NCBI GenBank assembly: GCA_036796215.1 | Contig: DAIRDJ010000005.1 | Location: 3,728 to 67,727 of the forward strand | Origin: SLRI01 sp036796215 | Lineage (GTDB): Bacteria; Pseudomonadota; Alphaproteobacteria; Geminicoccales; Geminicoccaceae | Direction of reading: 5' to 3' | DNA: 64,000 bases | In this document: positions 8,830 to 17,773 of the stretch, in pieces | Position numbering within the stretch: position 1 is the stretch's first letter | Layout: each line of letters opens with the position of its first letter | Position numbers and translations under genes: made by a program | Notes under the pieces: model-generated | The model's input: the letters and a program-made list of their open reading frames with translations, nothing else | Told to the model about the DNA's origin: nothing | Databases searched by the model: none

Positions 8830-10410
8830 CGCGGCGGCGGCCGGCTCGCGGTCGGGCGGGCTGGCGATCCGCGAGCGGTCGCGGCCGGCGCGCTTGGCCG
8901 CATAGAGGGCACGATCGGCGCCCCTGAGCAGGCTGTCCATGTCGTCGTCCGGTCCGGCCGGCATGCCACCGACGCTGATGCTGATGACCAAGGGCTCGCC
9001 GGCTTCGGCGAGGCGAAGGGGGGCGGCACGGACCATGCGGCGCAGCCGCTCGGCCACTTCGTGGAGCTGGTCGGCATCGGCCGCCGCACAGAGCACCGCG
9101 AACTCCTCGCCACCCACCCGTGCAAGGAAATCGCCGCGGCGCAGGCCCGCCTGGAGGAGCCGGGCGACATGGACCAGCGCCTGGTCGCCGGTGGCATGGC
9201 CGTGCTGGTCGTTGATCCGCTTGAAGCGGTCGATGTCGAGGATCAAAAGACCGAGGCCCGCGTCGCCCGGGAGGAGTCGCTGGCGAAGCTCGGCCTCGAA
9301 TCCCCGACGGTTGGCGAGGCCGGTCAGGTGGTCGGTCACGGCGACGGCGCGCAGCTCGGCATTGAAGCGGGTGAGCACCGCGTTCCTGGCATCGAGCTGG
9401 CGGGTGCGCTCGGCGACCGAGGCATCGAGCCTGGCGATCAGCCGGGCCCGATCGCTGGTGGCGGCACCCACGATGAGCGTGGCGATGCAGCAGACGATGA
9501 GGACCGTCTGCAGGGCGACGACACTCGGCGCATCGGCGACCAGCGCGCTGACCGCGAGCAGGAGGGCGGCGGCGAGGCTGAAGAGACCGACGCCGACCGC
9601 ATGGCCGAAGAGCATGGCACCGATCAGGATCGGCAGGAGGGCCGGCGTCATCGCGGCCGGGATGCCGCCATCATGAACGAAGCCGATGATCGCAAAGAGC
9701 ACGAAGATGGCAGCGGCGCCGAAGAGGGCTGCCAAGACCAGCCAATCGCGAGGGGTGAGCCTATGGCTGTGGCGCCGGTCCTGCCGGCGCTCGATGAGGC
9801 GATCCACCAGCAAGAGGGTCGGTGGCACGACGAGCAGGAGACCGCTCAGGTCGCCGAGGAAAAAGGTCAGGGCAGCGGTCAGGACATCGCCCGGGCGGAG
9901 CGAGCCCGCCCAGGCGAACATGGGCAGTGCGGCCATGAGATTGGCGACCACCGCGGCAGCGGCAATCCCGAGGAACCAGCCGAGCCGGGCCGAGATGGCG
10001 GCGGCAGCGTGCCGGACCCGATAGAGCCGCATGAGGATGCCGGCCCCGCCATAGAGCAGCGTTTGCCGGACGATATGCAGGACGACGGCACTGTCGAGTT
10101 CGTTGGTCAGGAGCGCGTCGCTGCCGATGACCGCGAGGATCGGCACCGGCAGGTAGGCGGGTCCGAGGAGAAAGCCGAAGACAAAGCAGAGGCCGGCGAT
10201 CGGGAAGAAGAGGCTGGCAGGTCCCCCGGTATCGAACGCGCTCGCGAACTGCATGAAAGGGTGAAAGACGGCGAGGAAGACGAGGCCGCTGACCAGGGCG
10301 ACCCGGGCCCGCTCGCCCGGACGCAGCCCATCGGGCCAAGGCCAACGCATCTCGGCCGCCACGAGACCGCTTATGCTATGCCGCCAGCGCCCGGCGCGTC
10401 GCCCATGCAC
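8821..10410 (-). CDS. MASE1–GGDEF diguanylate cyclase
   Basis: A 529-residue inner-membrane sensor enzyme predicted to make cyclic di-GMP from two GTP. Residues ~35–320 form about eight to ten membrane helices of MASE1 type (SLFFPIAGLCFVFGFLLGP, FFLGDLSGLLLVVPP). A short coiled linker (VAERTRQLDARNAVLTRFNAEL) leads to the GGDEF domain. The active site is GGEEF at residues 433–437 (RVGGEEFAV), and the product-inhibition RxxD site is present five residues before it (RRGD). All catalytic features look intact. ATG 10410 has an AAGGGAG site upstream; ATG 10350 is an alternative. Its 3' end overlaps the 3' end of the convergent BKACE gene by 9 bp. Confidence 0.92.
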   Translation of the reverse strand: MHGRRAGRWRHSISGLVAAEMRWPWPDGLRPGERARVALVSGLVFLAVFHPFMQFASAFDTGGPASLFFPIAGLCFVFGFLLGPAYLPVPILAVIGSDALLTNELDSAVVLHIVRQTLLYGGAGILMRLYRVRHAAAAISARLGWFLGIAAAAVVANLMAALPMFAWAGSLRPGDVLTAALTFFLGDLSGLLLVVPPTLLLVDRLIERRQDRRHSHRLTPRDWLVLAALFGAAAIFVLFAIIGFVHDGGIPAAMTPALLPILIGAMLFGHAVGVGLFSLAAALLLAVSALVADAPSVVALQTVLIVCCIATLIVGAATSDRARLIARLDASVAERTRQLDARNAVLTRFNAELRAVAVTDHLTGLANRRGFEAELRQRLLPGDAGLGLLILDIDRFKRINDQHGHATGDQALVHVARLLQAGLRRGDFLARVGGEEFAVLCAAADADQLHEVAERLRRMVRAAPLRLAEAGEPLVISISVGGMPAGPDDDMDSLLRGADRALYAAKRAGRDRSRIASPPDREPAAAASG

Positions 10411-10664
10411 GGCCGCACTCCCTTGCGTCGGATCAGGACACGGGCCCGTCCGAACGGTGCTTCAGCGTTTCACGAATTCCCCAACTCCCAGTTGAAACAT
10501 AACACTGGAGAAACGAGCCGACAAGCGTTCTTGGCGAAAAAATAATCGAGACATTTGCCCTATTCGCGGGTGCTACAACAGGCGAACTATCCGCAAAACG
10601 GATGCTTGTTAGCCTCTAGCGAGATTAACGCAACGCAATAAACCAAATACGAGAGCTAGCATTG
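10411..10664. other. AT-rich intergenic region with a nested hairpin
   Basis: This gap lies between purA and the diguanylate cyclase, both on the minus strand, and is markedly AT-richer than its surroundings from about 10480 to 10660. It contains a small perfect hairpin (TCCG-caaaa-CGGA near 10589–10601) inside a longer imperfect one (GCTACAAC … TTGTTAGC, about 10572–10614). It most likely holds the purA transcript end and the cyclase promoter. No coding frame in it looks real. Confidence 0.45.
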
Positions 10665-11972
10665 TTAGTCGGCAAACGGATCGGTGACCAGGATCGTGTC
10701 GTCTCGGGCCGGGCTCGTGGACAGGAGTGCAACCGGTGCCTCGACCAACTCCTCCAGTCTTTTCACATATTTGACGGCTTCAGCCGGCAGCTCGGCGAAG
10801 CTCCTGGCCCCGGCCGTGCTGTCCTGCCAGCCCTTGAGCTCCTCGTAGATCGGCTTGACCCCCGCTTGTGCCGCCATCCCGGCGGGCAGGTGGTGGAGGG
10901 TCTGGCCGTTGAGGTTGTAGGCGGTGCAGATCTTGAGCGTGTCGAAGCCGTCGAGGACGTCGAGCTTGGTCAGCGCCAGGCCGCGAATGCCACCGATCTT
11001 GACCGCCTGGCGGACCAGGACGGCGTCAAACCAGCCGCAACGGCGCTTGCGGCCCGTCACCGTGCCGAACTCGCGGCCGCGCTCGCCCAGCCGGTTGCCG
11101 ATCTCGTCGGTAAGCTCGGTCGGAAACGGCCCCGAGCCGACGCGGGTGGTGTAGGCCTTGGTGATGCCGAGGACGTAGCCCACCGTGTCCGGGCCGACGC
11201 CCGAGCCCGTGGCGGCCATGCCGGCCGTCGTGTTGGACGAGGTGACGAAGGGGTAGGTGCCGTGGTCGACATCGAGCATCGCCCCTTGCGCCCCTTCGAA
11301 GAGGATGCGGCGGCCGGCGCGCCTGAGCTCCGAGAGGCGGAGCCAGACGGGCTCGGCGAAGGGCAGGAGCCGGGGAGCGAGCTGGCGCAGCTGGTCGAGG
11401 AGGGCTTCGCCGTCGATCTCGTCGACACCGAAGCCGCGCCTGAGCGCGTTGTGGTGGAGGAGGAGCTCGACCAGCTTCTGCTCGAGCACGTTCTCGTCGG
11501 CGAGATCGCAGATGCGGATGGCGCGGCGTGCTACCTTGTCCTCGTAGGCGGGGCCGATGCCGCGGCCGGTGGTGCCGATCTTGCCGGCACCGCCCTCGGC
11601 CTTGGCCCGGGCCTCCTCGCGCGCCCGGTCGAGCTCGCCGTGGAAGGGCAGGATCAGCGTCGCGTTCTCGGCGATCCTGAGCGTCTCCGAGCCGACCGCG
11701 ACCCCCTGGCCGCGCACCGTCTCGATCTCGTTGAGCAGTGCCCAGGGGTCGATGACCACACCGTTGCCGATGATCGAGAGCTTGCCCGGGCGGACGACGC
11801 CGGACGGCAGCAGGCTCAGCTTGTAGGTCACCCCATCGACGACGAGCGTATGGCCGGCGTTGTGGCCGCCCTGGAAGCGGACGACCACGTCGGCGCGCTC
11901 GCTCAGCCAGTCGACGATCTTCCCCTTGCCTTCATCGCCCCATTGCGAGCCGACCACCGCGACATTGGTCAT
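10665..11972 (-). CDS. purA: Adenylosuccinate synthetase
   Basis: Joins IMP and aspartate with GTP to form adenylosuccinate, the first committed step to AMP. The 435 residues match the family. The N-terminal WGDEGKGK phosphate loop (residues 11–18), the QGGHNAGHT IMP-binding motif, GTTGRGIGPAYEDKVAR, GAQGAMLDVDHGTYP and the C-terminal GWQ(D/E)ST segment are all present. ATG 11972 is preceded by a strong GGAGGAG ribosome site. It is transcribed divergently from recQ across a 123-bp gap. Confidence 0.98.
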   Translation of the reverse strand: MTNVAVVGSQWGDEGKGKIVDWLSERADVVVRFQGGHNAGHTLVVDGVTYKLSLLPSGVVRPGKLSIIGNGVVIDPWALLNEIETVRGQGVAVGSETLRIAENATLILPFHGELDRAREEARAKAEGGAGKIGTTGRGIGPAYEDKVARRAIRICDLADENVLEQKLVELLLHHNALRRGFGVDEIDGEALLDQLRQLAPRLLPFAEPVWLRLSELRRAGRRILFEGAQGAMLDVDHGTYPFVTSSNTTAGMAATGSGVGPDTVGYVLGITKAYTTRVGSGPFPTELTDEIGNRLGERGREFGTVTGRKRRCGWFDAVLVRQAVKIGGIRGLALTKLDVLDGFDTLKICTAYNLNGQTLHHLPAGMAAQAGVKPIYEELKGWQDSTAGARSFAELPAEAVKYVKRLEELVEAPVALLSTSPARDDTILVTDPFAD

Positions 11973-12095
11973 GCGGGCTTGCTCCTCCTGCCGTCCTCGT
12001 CCTCGTGTCGGCCTCGTTTACGCGAAAGACCGGGGCCGTGCCAGCGTCGCCGCGGGTGGTTTTCCTGGCAATCGACCGTCCGGAGCTGCTATCCG

Positions 12096-13976
12096 ATGAC
12101 CCCTAGGCAATCCGGAGCACCCTTGGCCGCCGCGACCGCACCCCGACTGGACGAGACGACCGACGGCGCCCTGGACGCTGCCCTGCTGCGGGTGTTCGGC
12201 TTCCACGACTTCCGGCCGGGCCAGCGCGAGATCGTCGAGGCCCTCCTGGCCGGCGAGGATCTCCTGGCGGTGATGCCGACCGGCGGCGGCAAGAGCCTCT
12301 GCTACCAGCTGCCGGCGGTGATGAAGCCGGGGCTGACGCTGGTCGTCTCGCCGCTCATTGCGCTGATGGACAACCAGGTGGCCCAGCTCAGGCTCCTGGG
12401 TGTCGAGGCCGCCGCCGTGCACAGCGGCGTCGATCGGGGCGAGCGGGCCCGGATCTGGCAGGCGATCAAGGAGGGGCGGCTCAAGCTCCTCTATCTCTCG
12501 CCCGAGCTCTTGGGCACGGAACGCCTGCAGGCGGCGCTCGACCGGCTGCCGGTGGGGCAGATCATCGTCGACGAGGTGCATTGCGTGAGCCAGTGGGGCC
12601 ATGATTTCCGCCCCGACTACCGCAATCTGGCAGCATTGCCCGCCCGCTATCCGCAGGCCTCTGTGGCCGGGTTCACCGCCACAGCCGATCGGGTGACGCG
12701 CGAGGACATCACCTCGCAGCTCTTCAAGGATCGCCAGGCCCGGGTGTTCGTGCACGGTTTCGATCGGCCGAACATCAAGCTCACGGTCATGGAGAAGGAT
12801 CGGCCGGAGCGCCAGCTCTTGGACATCCTGGCGCGGTTTCCGGGCCAACAGGGGATCGTCTATCGCCTGGCGCGGAAAGCCACCGAGGAGACCGCGGCCA
12901 ACCTCGAGGCCGCGGGCCATCGTGCCGTGGCCTACCATGCCGGGCTCGACGGGGCCTTGCGCAAGGAATTGCTCGACCGGTTCCTGACCGAGCCCGATCT
13001 CATCGTGGTCGCCACCATCGCCTTCGGCATGGGGATCGACAAGCCGGACATCCGCTTCGTCGTGCATCTCGATCTGCCGGGCAATCTCGAGGCCTATTAC
13101 CAGGAGATCGGCCGGGCCGGGCGCGACGGTGAGCCGGCGGAAGCCATCATGCTCTATGGTTTCGACGATATTCGCAGGCGGCGCTGGCTGATCGAGAACG
13201 GGACCGCGACCGACGCGCAAAAGCGGGTCGAGCATCGCAGGCTCGATGCGCTCTTGGCGTTCACCGAGACGAGCGGCTGCCGCAAGCAGGCACTTTTGGG
13301 CTATTTCGGCGAGACGGCGCCGCCCTGCGGCTGTTGCGATCGGTGCCTGGAGCCGCCGGATCTCGCCGATGCCACGGGCCTCGCCCGATCGTTGCTCGCC
13401 GCGATTCACGCTACCGATGCCCGCTTCGGCCAGGCGCACCTGATCGATGTCTTGACCGGCGAGCAGACGGCGAAGGTGGCCCAGTTCCGCCACGATCGGC
13501 TCGAGGTTTATGGTGTCGCACGGACCATGGACAAGCGCGTGCTCAAGGGCGCCATCCGCCAGCTCTATGCGTCGGGCGTGATCGAGGTCGATATCGCCGG
13601 CCACGGTGCCCTTCGCCCGGGGCGCGGGGCCGCGGCGATCCTGGCGGGCGAGGCGACCATCGCCCTCGATCTGGCACCGCCGAAGATGAAGCCCGCCAAA
13701 GCTTGGCGGCCAGCCAACGGCGTGGCGGCACCGGCAGCCAGTCTTGCACCCGCCGATGCCGACCTCCTGAAAGCCCTGAAGGCGCTTCGCCTGGAGATCG
13801 CACGCGAGATCGACAAGCCGGCCTATGTCGTCTTCAGCGACGCCACGCTCACCGACATGGCGCAGAAGCGGCCGCTGGATCCGGCGGGCTTTCTCGCCGT
13901 CGACGGGGTCGGCGAGACCAAGCAGGGTCTTTACGGCGAGCGCTTCCTCAGGGCGATCCGCGACTTCGTCGACTAG
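12096..13976 (+). CDS. recQ: ATP-dependent DNA helicase RecQ
   Basis: 3'-to-5' superfamily 2 helicase acting in RecF-pathway recombination and fork repair. From ATG 12096 it has 626 residues. The Walker A motif MPTGGGKS (K66) is followed by the DExH motif as VDEVHCVSQWGHDFRPDY (DEVH instead of the usual DEAH), the helicase C-terminal IAFGMGIDKPDIRFV and QEIGRAGRDG, the zinc cysteines (CRKQALLGYF…CGCCDRC) and a C-terminal HRDC domain. The frame is open far upstream to 10662, but that stretch is antisense to purA and is not part of the protein. Confidence 0.96.
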   Translation: MTPRQSGAPLAAATAPRLDETTDGALDAALLRVFGFHDFRPGQREIVEALLAGEDLLAVMPTGGGKSLCYQLPAVMKPGLTLVVSPLIALMDNQVAQLRLLGVEAAAVHSGVDRGERARIWQAIKEGRLKLLYLSPELLGTERLQAALDRLPVGQIIVDEVHCVSQWGHDFRPDYRNLAALPARYPQASVAGFTATADRVTREDITSQLFKDRQARVFVHGFDRPNIKLTVMEKDRPERQLLDILARFPGQQGIVYRLARKATEETAANLEAAGHRAVAYHAGLDGALRKELLDRFLTEPDLIVVATIAFGMGIDKPDIRFVVHLDLPGNLEAYYQEIGRAGRDGEPAEAIMLYGFDDIRRRRWLIENGTATDAQKRVEHRRLDALLAFTETSGCRKQALLGYFGETAPPCGCCDRCLEPPDLADATGLARSLLAAIHATDARFGQAHLIDVLTGEQTAKVAQFRHDRLEVYGVARTMDKRVLKGAIRQLYASGVIEVDIAGHGALRPGRGAAAILAGEATIALDLAPPKMKPAKAWRPANGVAAPAASLAPADADLLKALKALRLEIAREIDKPAYVVFSDATLTDMAQKRPLDPAGFLAVDGVGETKQGLYGERFLRAIRDFVD

Positions 13977-13993
13977 CGTCGATCAGGAGCACT

Positions 13994-14251
13994 TCAGTCG
14001 CAGGGTGGGCGCAAGGTCAGGCGAAAGACACCGTCGGCGCCGGTTTCCTCTTCGAGGTCGAAGTCGCGGGCCAGCGCGAAATCGGCGAAATCTGCAGGTG
14101 CCGCGGGATCGGTGGCGAGCACGATCAGCGTCGTGCCGGGCGGTGCCAGCTGCAGGGCGCGGCGTGCCTCGAGCAGCGGCAAGGGGCAGGACAGACCTCG
14201 CGCGTCGACGAGGACGGTTCCGGCGGCGGTGTCGGTGGTCGGGCGGGTCAT
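13994..14251 (-). CDS. TusA/SirA-like sulfur-carrier protein
   Basis: An 85-residue protein of the TusA/SirA/YedF family. The signature DARGLSCPLPLLEARRAL contains the sulfur-accepting Cys22 of the CPxP motif, and the second half (LIVLATDPAAPADFADFALARDFDLEE) matches the family's second strand and helix. Family members relay persulfide sulfur to tRNA thiolation or other pathways. ATG 14251 gives the usual ~80-residue length; an upstream ATG near 14299 is in frame. It ends convergently 17 bp after recQ. Confidence 0.85.
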   Translation of the reverse strand: MTRPTTDTAAGTVLVDARGLSCPLPLLEARRALQLAPPGTTLIVLATDPAAPADFADFALARDFDLEEETGADGVFRLTLRPPCD

Positions 14252-14421
14252 CACGGCGGCAAGCTGCCACGAGTCCGCCCGTGCTGCCAGCATCATTGCG
14301 CGGGGGCCCGGTGCGCCTGGTGCCATGGGCGCGGCCGCGTGGGTGGGGAGGAACGGGCCCTCCCCACGTCTCGGCTGGCGATCGCTGGCCCTGAGGCTGG
14401 CCGGATCGCTTCGGCTATGCC

Positions 14422-14751
14422 TCAGCCGCGGGCGCCTCGCGGGCCGATGCTTTGCGGCTCTTCGCCCGCCACGGCCAGGCTGTTCTCGGGCTGCGGCAGC
14501 GAGCGGGTGCTCGGCCGCCGCGGGTAGCCCGTCCTGGCCGTGACGTCGGCCGCGATCGAGATCGCGGCATCCGTGCGCCAAGCGTAGTCCGACCTGGCGC
14601 CGCGGCCATGCGGTGCGGCATCGACGGTCGTGGCGCCGGCGACGCTCGCGGGTCCCTGCATGTCCTCGGCGGTGGCGAGATCTTCGGCGACCAGAAAACC
14701 GATCGCTGCGATCGGCAGAAGGGTGGCGAGACGTCTGTATCGGTTCGGCAT
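14422..14751 (-). CDS. Small exported hypothetical protein
   Basis: A 109-residue protein from ATG 14751, preceded by GAGGA at a suitable distance. It starts with a convincing signal peptide (MPNRYRRLATLLPIAAIGFLVAEDLATA), followed by a low-complexity mature part rich in Ala, Gly, Arg and Pro with no recognised domain. It could be a real small secreted protein or a chance frame, since competing frames exist in this GC-rich stretch. The region from 14252 to 14421 downstream holds nothing I can identify. Confidence 0.4.
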   Translation of the reverse strand: MPNRYRRLATLLPIAAIGFLVAEDLATAEDMQGPASVAGATTVDAAPHGRGARSDYAWRTDAAISIAADVTARTGYPRRPSTRSLPQPENSLAVAGEEPQSIGPRGARG

Positions 14752-14847
14752 GATGCGTGTCCTCGCTGGCTGTTGGCGCTTCCGGCCACCCGTCCGAGCG
14801 CGTCGTTTGCTCCCGGATGACGACCCGACCATCGTCATTTTCAGAAA

Positions 14848-14874
14848 GCTGTTCTGTAAGCGAGGTTACACAGC
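14848..14874. promoter_or_regulatory. Palindrome after the crp/fnr-type gene
   Basis: Inverted repeat GCTGTtcTGTAA-N6-TTACAcAGC; the inner TGTAA/TTACA arms are perfect. It lies 16 bp beyond the 3' end of the Crp/Fnr-type gene and about 100 bp upstream of the small exported protein gene, both on the minus strand. It may be a weak terminator (a TTTC follows on the minus strand) or an operator for the neighbouring regulator. Confidence 0.4.
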
Positions 14875-14889
14875 AGAAAAACTTGGGGA

Positions 14890-15555
14890 TTATTCGTCTT
14901 CGGACGCGGCCAGCGCCTCGAGTGCGGTCCGGTTGAGGATCTGAATGGCCCCGCGCGAGAGCTTGACCCAGCCCTGCCCGCGCCAGAGTGCAAGCGTGCG
15001 GGCTACGGATTCGCGCGTCGCCCCGGCGAAGTCGGCGAGATCGGTCTGCGAGACCGGGATGCGGCCATTGGCGGCCTCGAGCTTCTCGGCGAGATGCAGC
15101 AGGCGACGGGCGAGGCGGGTCGCCAGTGGCAAGAACCAGCGATCCTCCAGCTTCTCGCTGATGATTCGCAAGCGCTCGCAGAGAATGTCGATGAACTGCA
15201 GTGCCAGATCGGGCTCGCTCTTGATCGCCGCCAGGAGATCGGCGCGGCGCACCCGGCGCAACCGTGCCGGCCCGAGGGCGGTCGCACTCGCGGTGCGCCT
15301 GCCGGCAAAGAGGCCGATCTCGCCGAAGATCTCGCCCGGGGTGATGATCTCGAGCCCGAGCTTGCGCCCGCCGGGCGACAGCACGCTGATCTCGATCTCG
15401 CCCTGGTCGAGGATGTAGAGCGCGTCCGCCGCGTCGTCCTGGTTGAACAGCACCCTGCCGGGCTCGAGGGTCACCGGCACTGCCGCCCGCTCGATCGCGG
15501 CCCTAAGGGCCGGGCTCGCAGCGGCCGTGATCGATGGTCGCGGCTCCGCCCGCAT
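14890..15555 (-). CDS. Crp/Fnr-family transcription regulator
   Basis: A 221-residue regulator. Residues ~15–130 form a cyclic-nucleotide-binding-like beta barrel (LFNQDDAADALYILDQGEIEISVLSPGGRKLGLEIITPGEIFGEIGLFAGRRTASATALG split over its strands), followed by a dimer helix and a C-terminal winged helix (VSQTDLADFAGATRESVARTLALW). There are no N-terminal Fnr cysteines, so oxygen sensing through an Fe–S cluster is not expected. GEIGLFAGRRTASA resembles the phosphate-binding cassette but I cannot say that it binds cAMP. AAGGGAG precedes ATG 15555. Confidence 0.88.
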   Translation of the reverse strand: MRAEPRPSITAAASPALRAAIERAAVPVTLEPGRVLFNQDDAADALYILDQGEIEISVLSPGGRKLGLEIITPGEIFGEIGLFAGRRTASATALGPARLRRVRRADLLAAIKSEPDLALQFIDILCERLRIISEKLEDRWFLPLATRLARRLLHLAEKLEAANGRIPVSQTDLADFAGATRESVARTLALWRGQGWVKLSRGAIQILNRTALEALAASEDE

Positions 15556-15597
15556 TGCTGCGTCTGTCTCCCTTGGTGCTCAACCTCTAACGACTGG

Positions 15598-16272
15598 TTA
15601 AAGCCGGCTCAGCACCTGTGCCAAGGGCTTTTTGACCCGGGCCGCCGCCGGGGTGCGCGCATCGACGGCCGGATAGCCGGCGACCAGGAGGAGATAGGGC
15701 TTCTCGCGCAGCGGCCGGCCGCAGAGGCGATTGAGAAAGCCCATGGGCGAGGGGGTGTGGGTCAAGGTCGCAAGGCCCGCGTGATGCAGGGTGGCGAGCA
15801 GGAGGCCCGTGGCGATGCCGACCGATTCCGCGACATAGTAGTGCTTCTGCTGCTGCCCGTCGGCGGTGAGGCCGTAGCGCTCGGCGAAAACGGCGAGCAG
15901 CCAGGGGGCGGTCTCGAGGAAGGGCTTCTGCCAGTCCGTGCCGAGCGGTGCCAGGGTCTCGAGCCAGTCGTCGCCCGCGCGCTCCGCATAGAACGCCTGC
16001 TCCTCGGCCTCGGCCGCAGCCCGGATCTCGGCCCTGAGCGGTCCCTGGCCGATCAGCGCGAAATGCCAGGGCTGCTGGTTCGCGCCCGAGGGTGCCGAGG
16101 CCGCAGCACCGATCGCCGCTTCCATCACCTCGACCGGCACCGGATCGGGGGCGAAGTCGCGCACCGTCCGCCGCGTGGCAAGCTCGGCCGCCAGCGCCTC
16201 GGCCCGCTCGACGAGCTCCGCACCCGCGCGGCGCGGATAGCCCTCGAGCGGCAGCATGGCGGGTGCCGCCAT
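15598..16272 (-). CDS. Nitroreductase-family flavoprotein
   Basis: A 224-residue FMN-dependent oxidoreductase fold. The FMN-binding N-terminal RRTVRDF, the segment ASAPSGANQQPWHFALI and the C-terminal GLATLTHTPSPMGFLNRLCGRPLREKPYLLLVAGYP match the subgroup near iodotyrosine deiodinase-like nitroreductases. The natural substrate is unknown. It is 6 bp downstream of the sugar-epimerase-like gene on the same strand and likely cotranscribed with it. Confidence 0.88.
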   Translation of the reverse strand: MAAPAMLPLEGYPRRAGAELVERAEALAAELATRRTVRDFAPDPVPVEVMEAAIGAAASAPSGANQQPWHFALIGQGPLRAEIRAAAEAEEQAFYAERAGDDWLETLAPLGTDWQKPFLETAPWLLAVFAERYGLTADGQQQKHYYVAESVGIATGLLLATLHHAGLATLTHTPSPMGFLNRLCGRPLREKPYLLLVAGYPAVDARTPAAARVKKPLAQVLSRL

Positions 16273-16278
16273 CTTGGC

Positions 16279-17145
16279 TCAGCCGGCGACCAGGCCGCGC
16301 TCGACCGCGAGCCGCTTGAGATAGGTCATGCCGGGATCGAGCACCTCCTCGGCACTCTTGGCTACCGGCCGCCAGACCGAAAGCGCCTTGGCGAGCTCCG
16401 GCGGCATGTTGATGAAGGCCTCGCCGACGAGATCGCCCTGAAAGCCCGTGGCGGCGAGGGCCGCGATGGTCGCCGGGAAATCGACCGTGCCGGTCCCGGG
16501 CACGCCCCGGTCGCTTTCCGAGAGGTGGATGTATTTGAGGTACTTGCCGGCCTTCTCGATGCCGCTTTTGAAGCCCTTCTCCTCGATGTTCATGTGGTAG
16601 GTGTCGAGGTGGATCATCAGCGCCGGCTCGCCGATCCGCTCGATCAGCGCCACGGTCTGCCCGGCGGTGTTGAGGAGATGCGTCTCGTAGCGGTTGCAGG
16701 GCTCGAGCCCGAGCGTCATGCCGAGCTCGCCCGCCCGGCGGGCGGCGGGCCTCAGCGCCTGCTCGATAGCGGCGTATTCGGCCTCGGTCGGGCTCGTGCC
16801 CGTGGTGTAGCCGAGGGTCGAATAGGTGACCCCGGTAAGCGTGTTGGAACCCAGCCGATGCGCGACCTCGAGGGCCTCGAGCAGGAAGGCCGTGGCCTTC
16901 TCGGGATGCAAGGGCGCGCAGGCCTCGAACGGCAGGCCGAGCGAGCAGGTGGGGGCCACACCGTGCTTCTCGAAGAGGGCCCGGCTATGCGCCGCATCGA
17001 CGGCGCCGGGGTTCAAGAGGGCGATCTCGATGACGTCGAGCCCGTGCCGGGCGGCGGTCGGCACCACCCGCTCGGCCGCCTCCTTCGTCCAGGCCGCCGT
17101 CCAGAGACTGCTGTGCATGCCGAAGCGAACCCCTGATGCTGCCAT
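16279..17145 (-). CDS. Sugar phosphate isomerase/epimerase (ketose 3-epimerase-like)
   Basis: A 288-residue xylose-isomerase-like TIM barrel. Metal-site segments are GLEPCNRYETHLLNT (Glu), HLDTYHMNIEE (Asp, His), KYIHLSESDRGVPGTGTVDF (His) and DLVGEAFIN (Glu), the set used by D-tagatose/D-psicose 3-epimerases. This suggests interconversion of ketoses or ketose derivatives using Mn2+ or Mg2+. It is the first gene of a two-gene reverse-strand unit with the nitroreductase. Specificity cannot be inferred from context. Confidence 0.85.
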   Translation of the reverse strand: MAASGVRFGMHSSLWTAAWTKEAAERVVPTAARHGLDVIEIALLNPGAVDAAHSRALFEKHGVAPTCSLGLPFEACAPLHPEKATAFLLEALEVAHRLGSNTLTGVTYSTLGYTTGTSPTEAEYAAIEQALRPAARRAGELGMTLGLEPCNRYETHLLNTAGQTVALIERIGEPALMIHLDTYHMNIEEKGFKSGIEKAGKYLKYIHLSESDRGVPGTGTVDFPATIAALAATGFQGDLVGEAFINMPPELAKALSVWRPVAKSAEEVLDPGMTYLKRLAVERGLVAG

Positions 17146-17256
17146 GAATGCCCCTCCCGCGTCTTGTGGTTAGAGCACCCACTCTAGCGGGCGGCGGGTT
17201 CTTGGTCGATAAGGTGAAGCGGGCACCACCGCAGCCCGGAAGAGGGAGCCGGACGC

Positions 17257-17766
17257 ATGATCACCACAGAGTTCGCCCGCACCATGGCAGCCTATAACCG
17301 CTGGCAGAACGAGGCCGTGCTGAGTGCCGCCGAAGCGCTCGACGATCAGGCCCGACGGGCCGATCAGGGGCTCTTCTTCGGCTCGATCATGGGCACGATG
17401 AATCACCTGCTCTGGGCCGATCGGCTCTGGCTGCACCGCTTTGCCGGCACCGCACCGCCGGCCGCGTCGAGCATCGCCCAGTCGACCACGCTCTGCGCCG
17501 AGTGGCCCGAGTTCGTCGATGCCCGCCGTGGCACCGACCTGGCGATCGTCGACTGGGTGCAGGATCTGGATCCCGACTGGCTCGAGGGCGACCTCACCTG
17601 GCATTCGGGGTCGCTCGGCCGCGACGTCAGCCGCCCAAGGGCACTGCTCGTGGTCCATCTCTTCAATCACCAGACGCACCATCGCGGCCAGCTTCACGCC
17701 GCTCTCACCCGGTCGGGGATCGCGACGGCGCCGACCGATCTGCCGTTCATGCCGATGCTGGAGTGA
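17257..17766 (+). CDS. DinB-family protein
   Basis: A 169-residue four-helix-bundle protein of the DinB/YfiT superfamily. The three metal-site histidines are visible: His in GTMNHLLWADRLW near residue 50, and the pair in HLFNHQTHHRGQLHA near residue 135. Family members include thiol S-transferases, but most are uncharacterised. It is transcribed divergently from the epimerase-like gene and is followed 7 bp later by a lipoprotein gene. Confidence 0.9.
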   Translation: MITTEFARTMAAYNRWQNEAVLSAAEALDDQARRADQGLFFGSIMGTMNHLLWADRLWLHRFAGTAPPAASSIAQSTTLCAEWPEFVDARRGTDLAIVDWVQDLDPDWLEGDLTWHSGSLGRDVSRPRALLVVHLFNHQTHHRGQLHAALTRSGIATAPTDLPFMPMLE

Positions 17767-17773
17767 TCGCCGC

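Noticed and set aside
10469..10482. TTTCACGAATTC as a third parS
   Set aside because: Only half of the palindrome matches; the second half is unrelated.
10662..12095. Open frame that extends RecQ by 478 residues upstream
   Set aside because: It lies antisense to purA and has no conserved sequence; GC-rich DNA keeps such frames open. RecQ starts at 12096.
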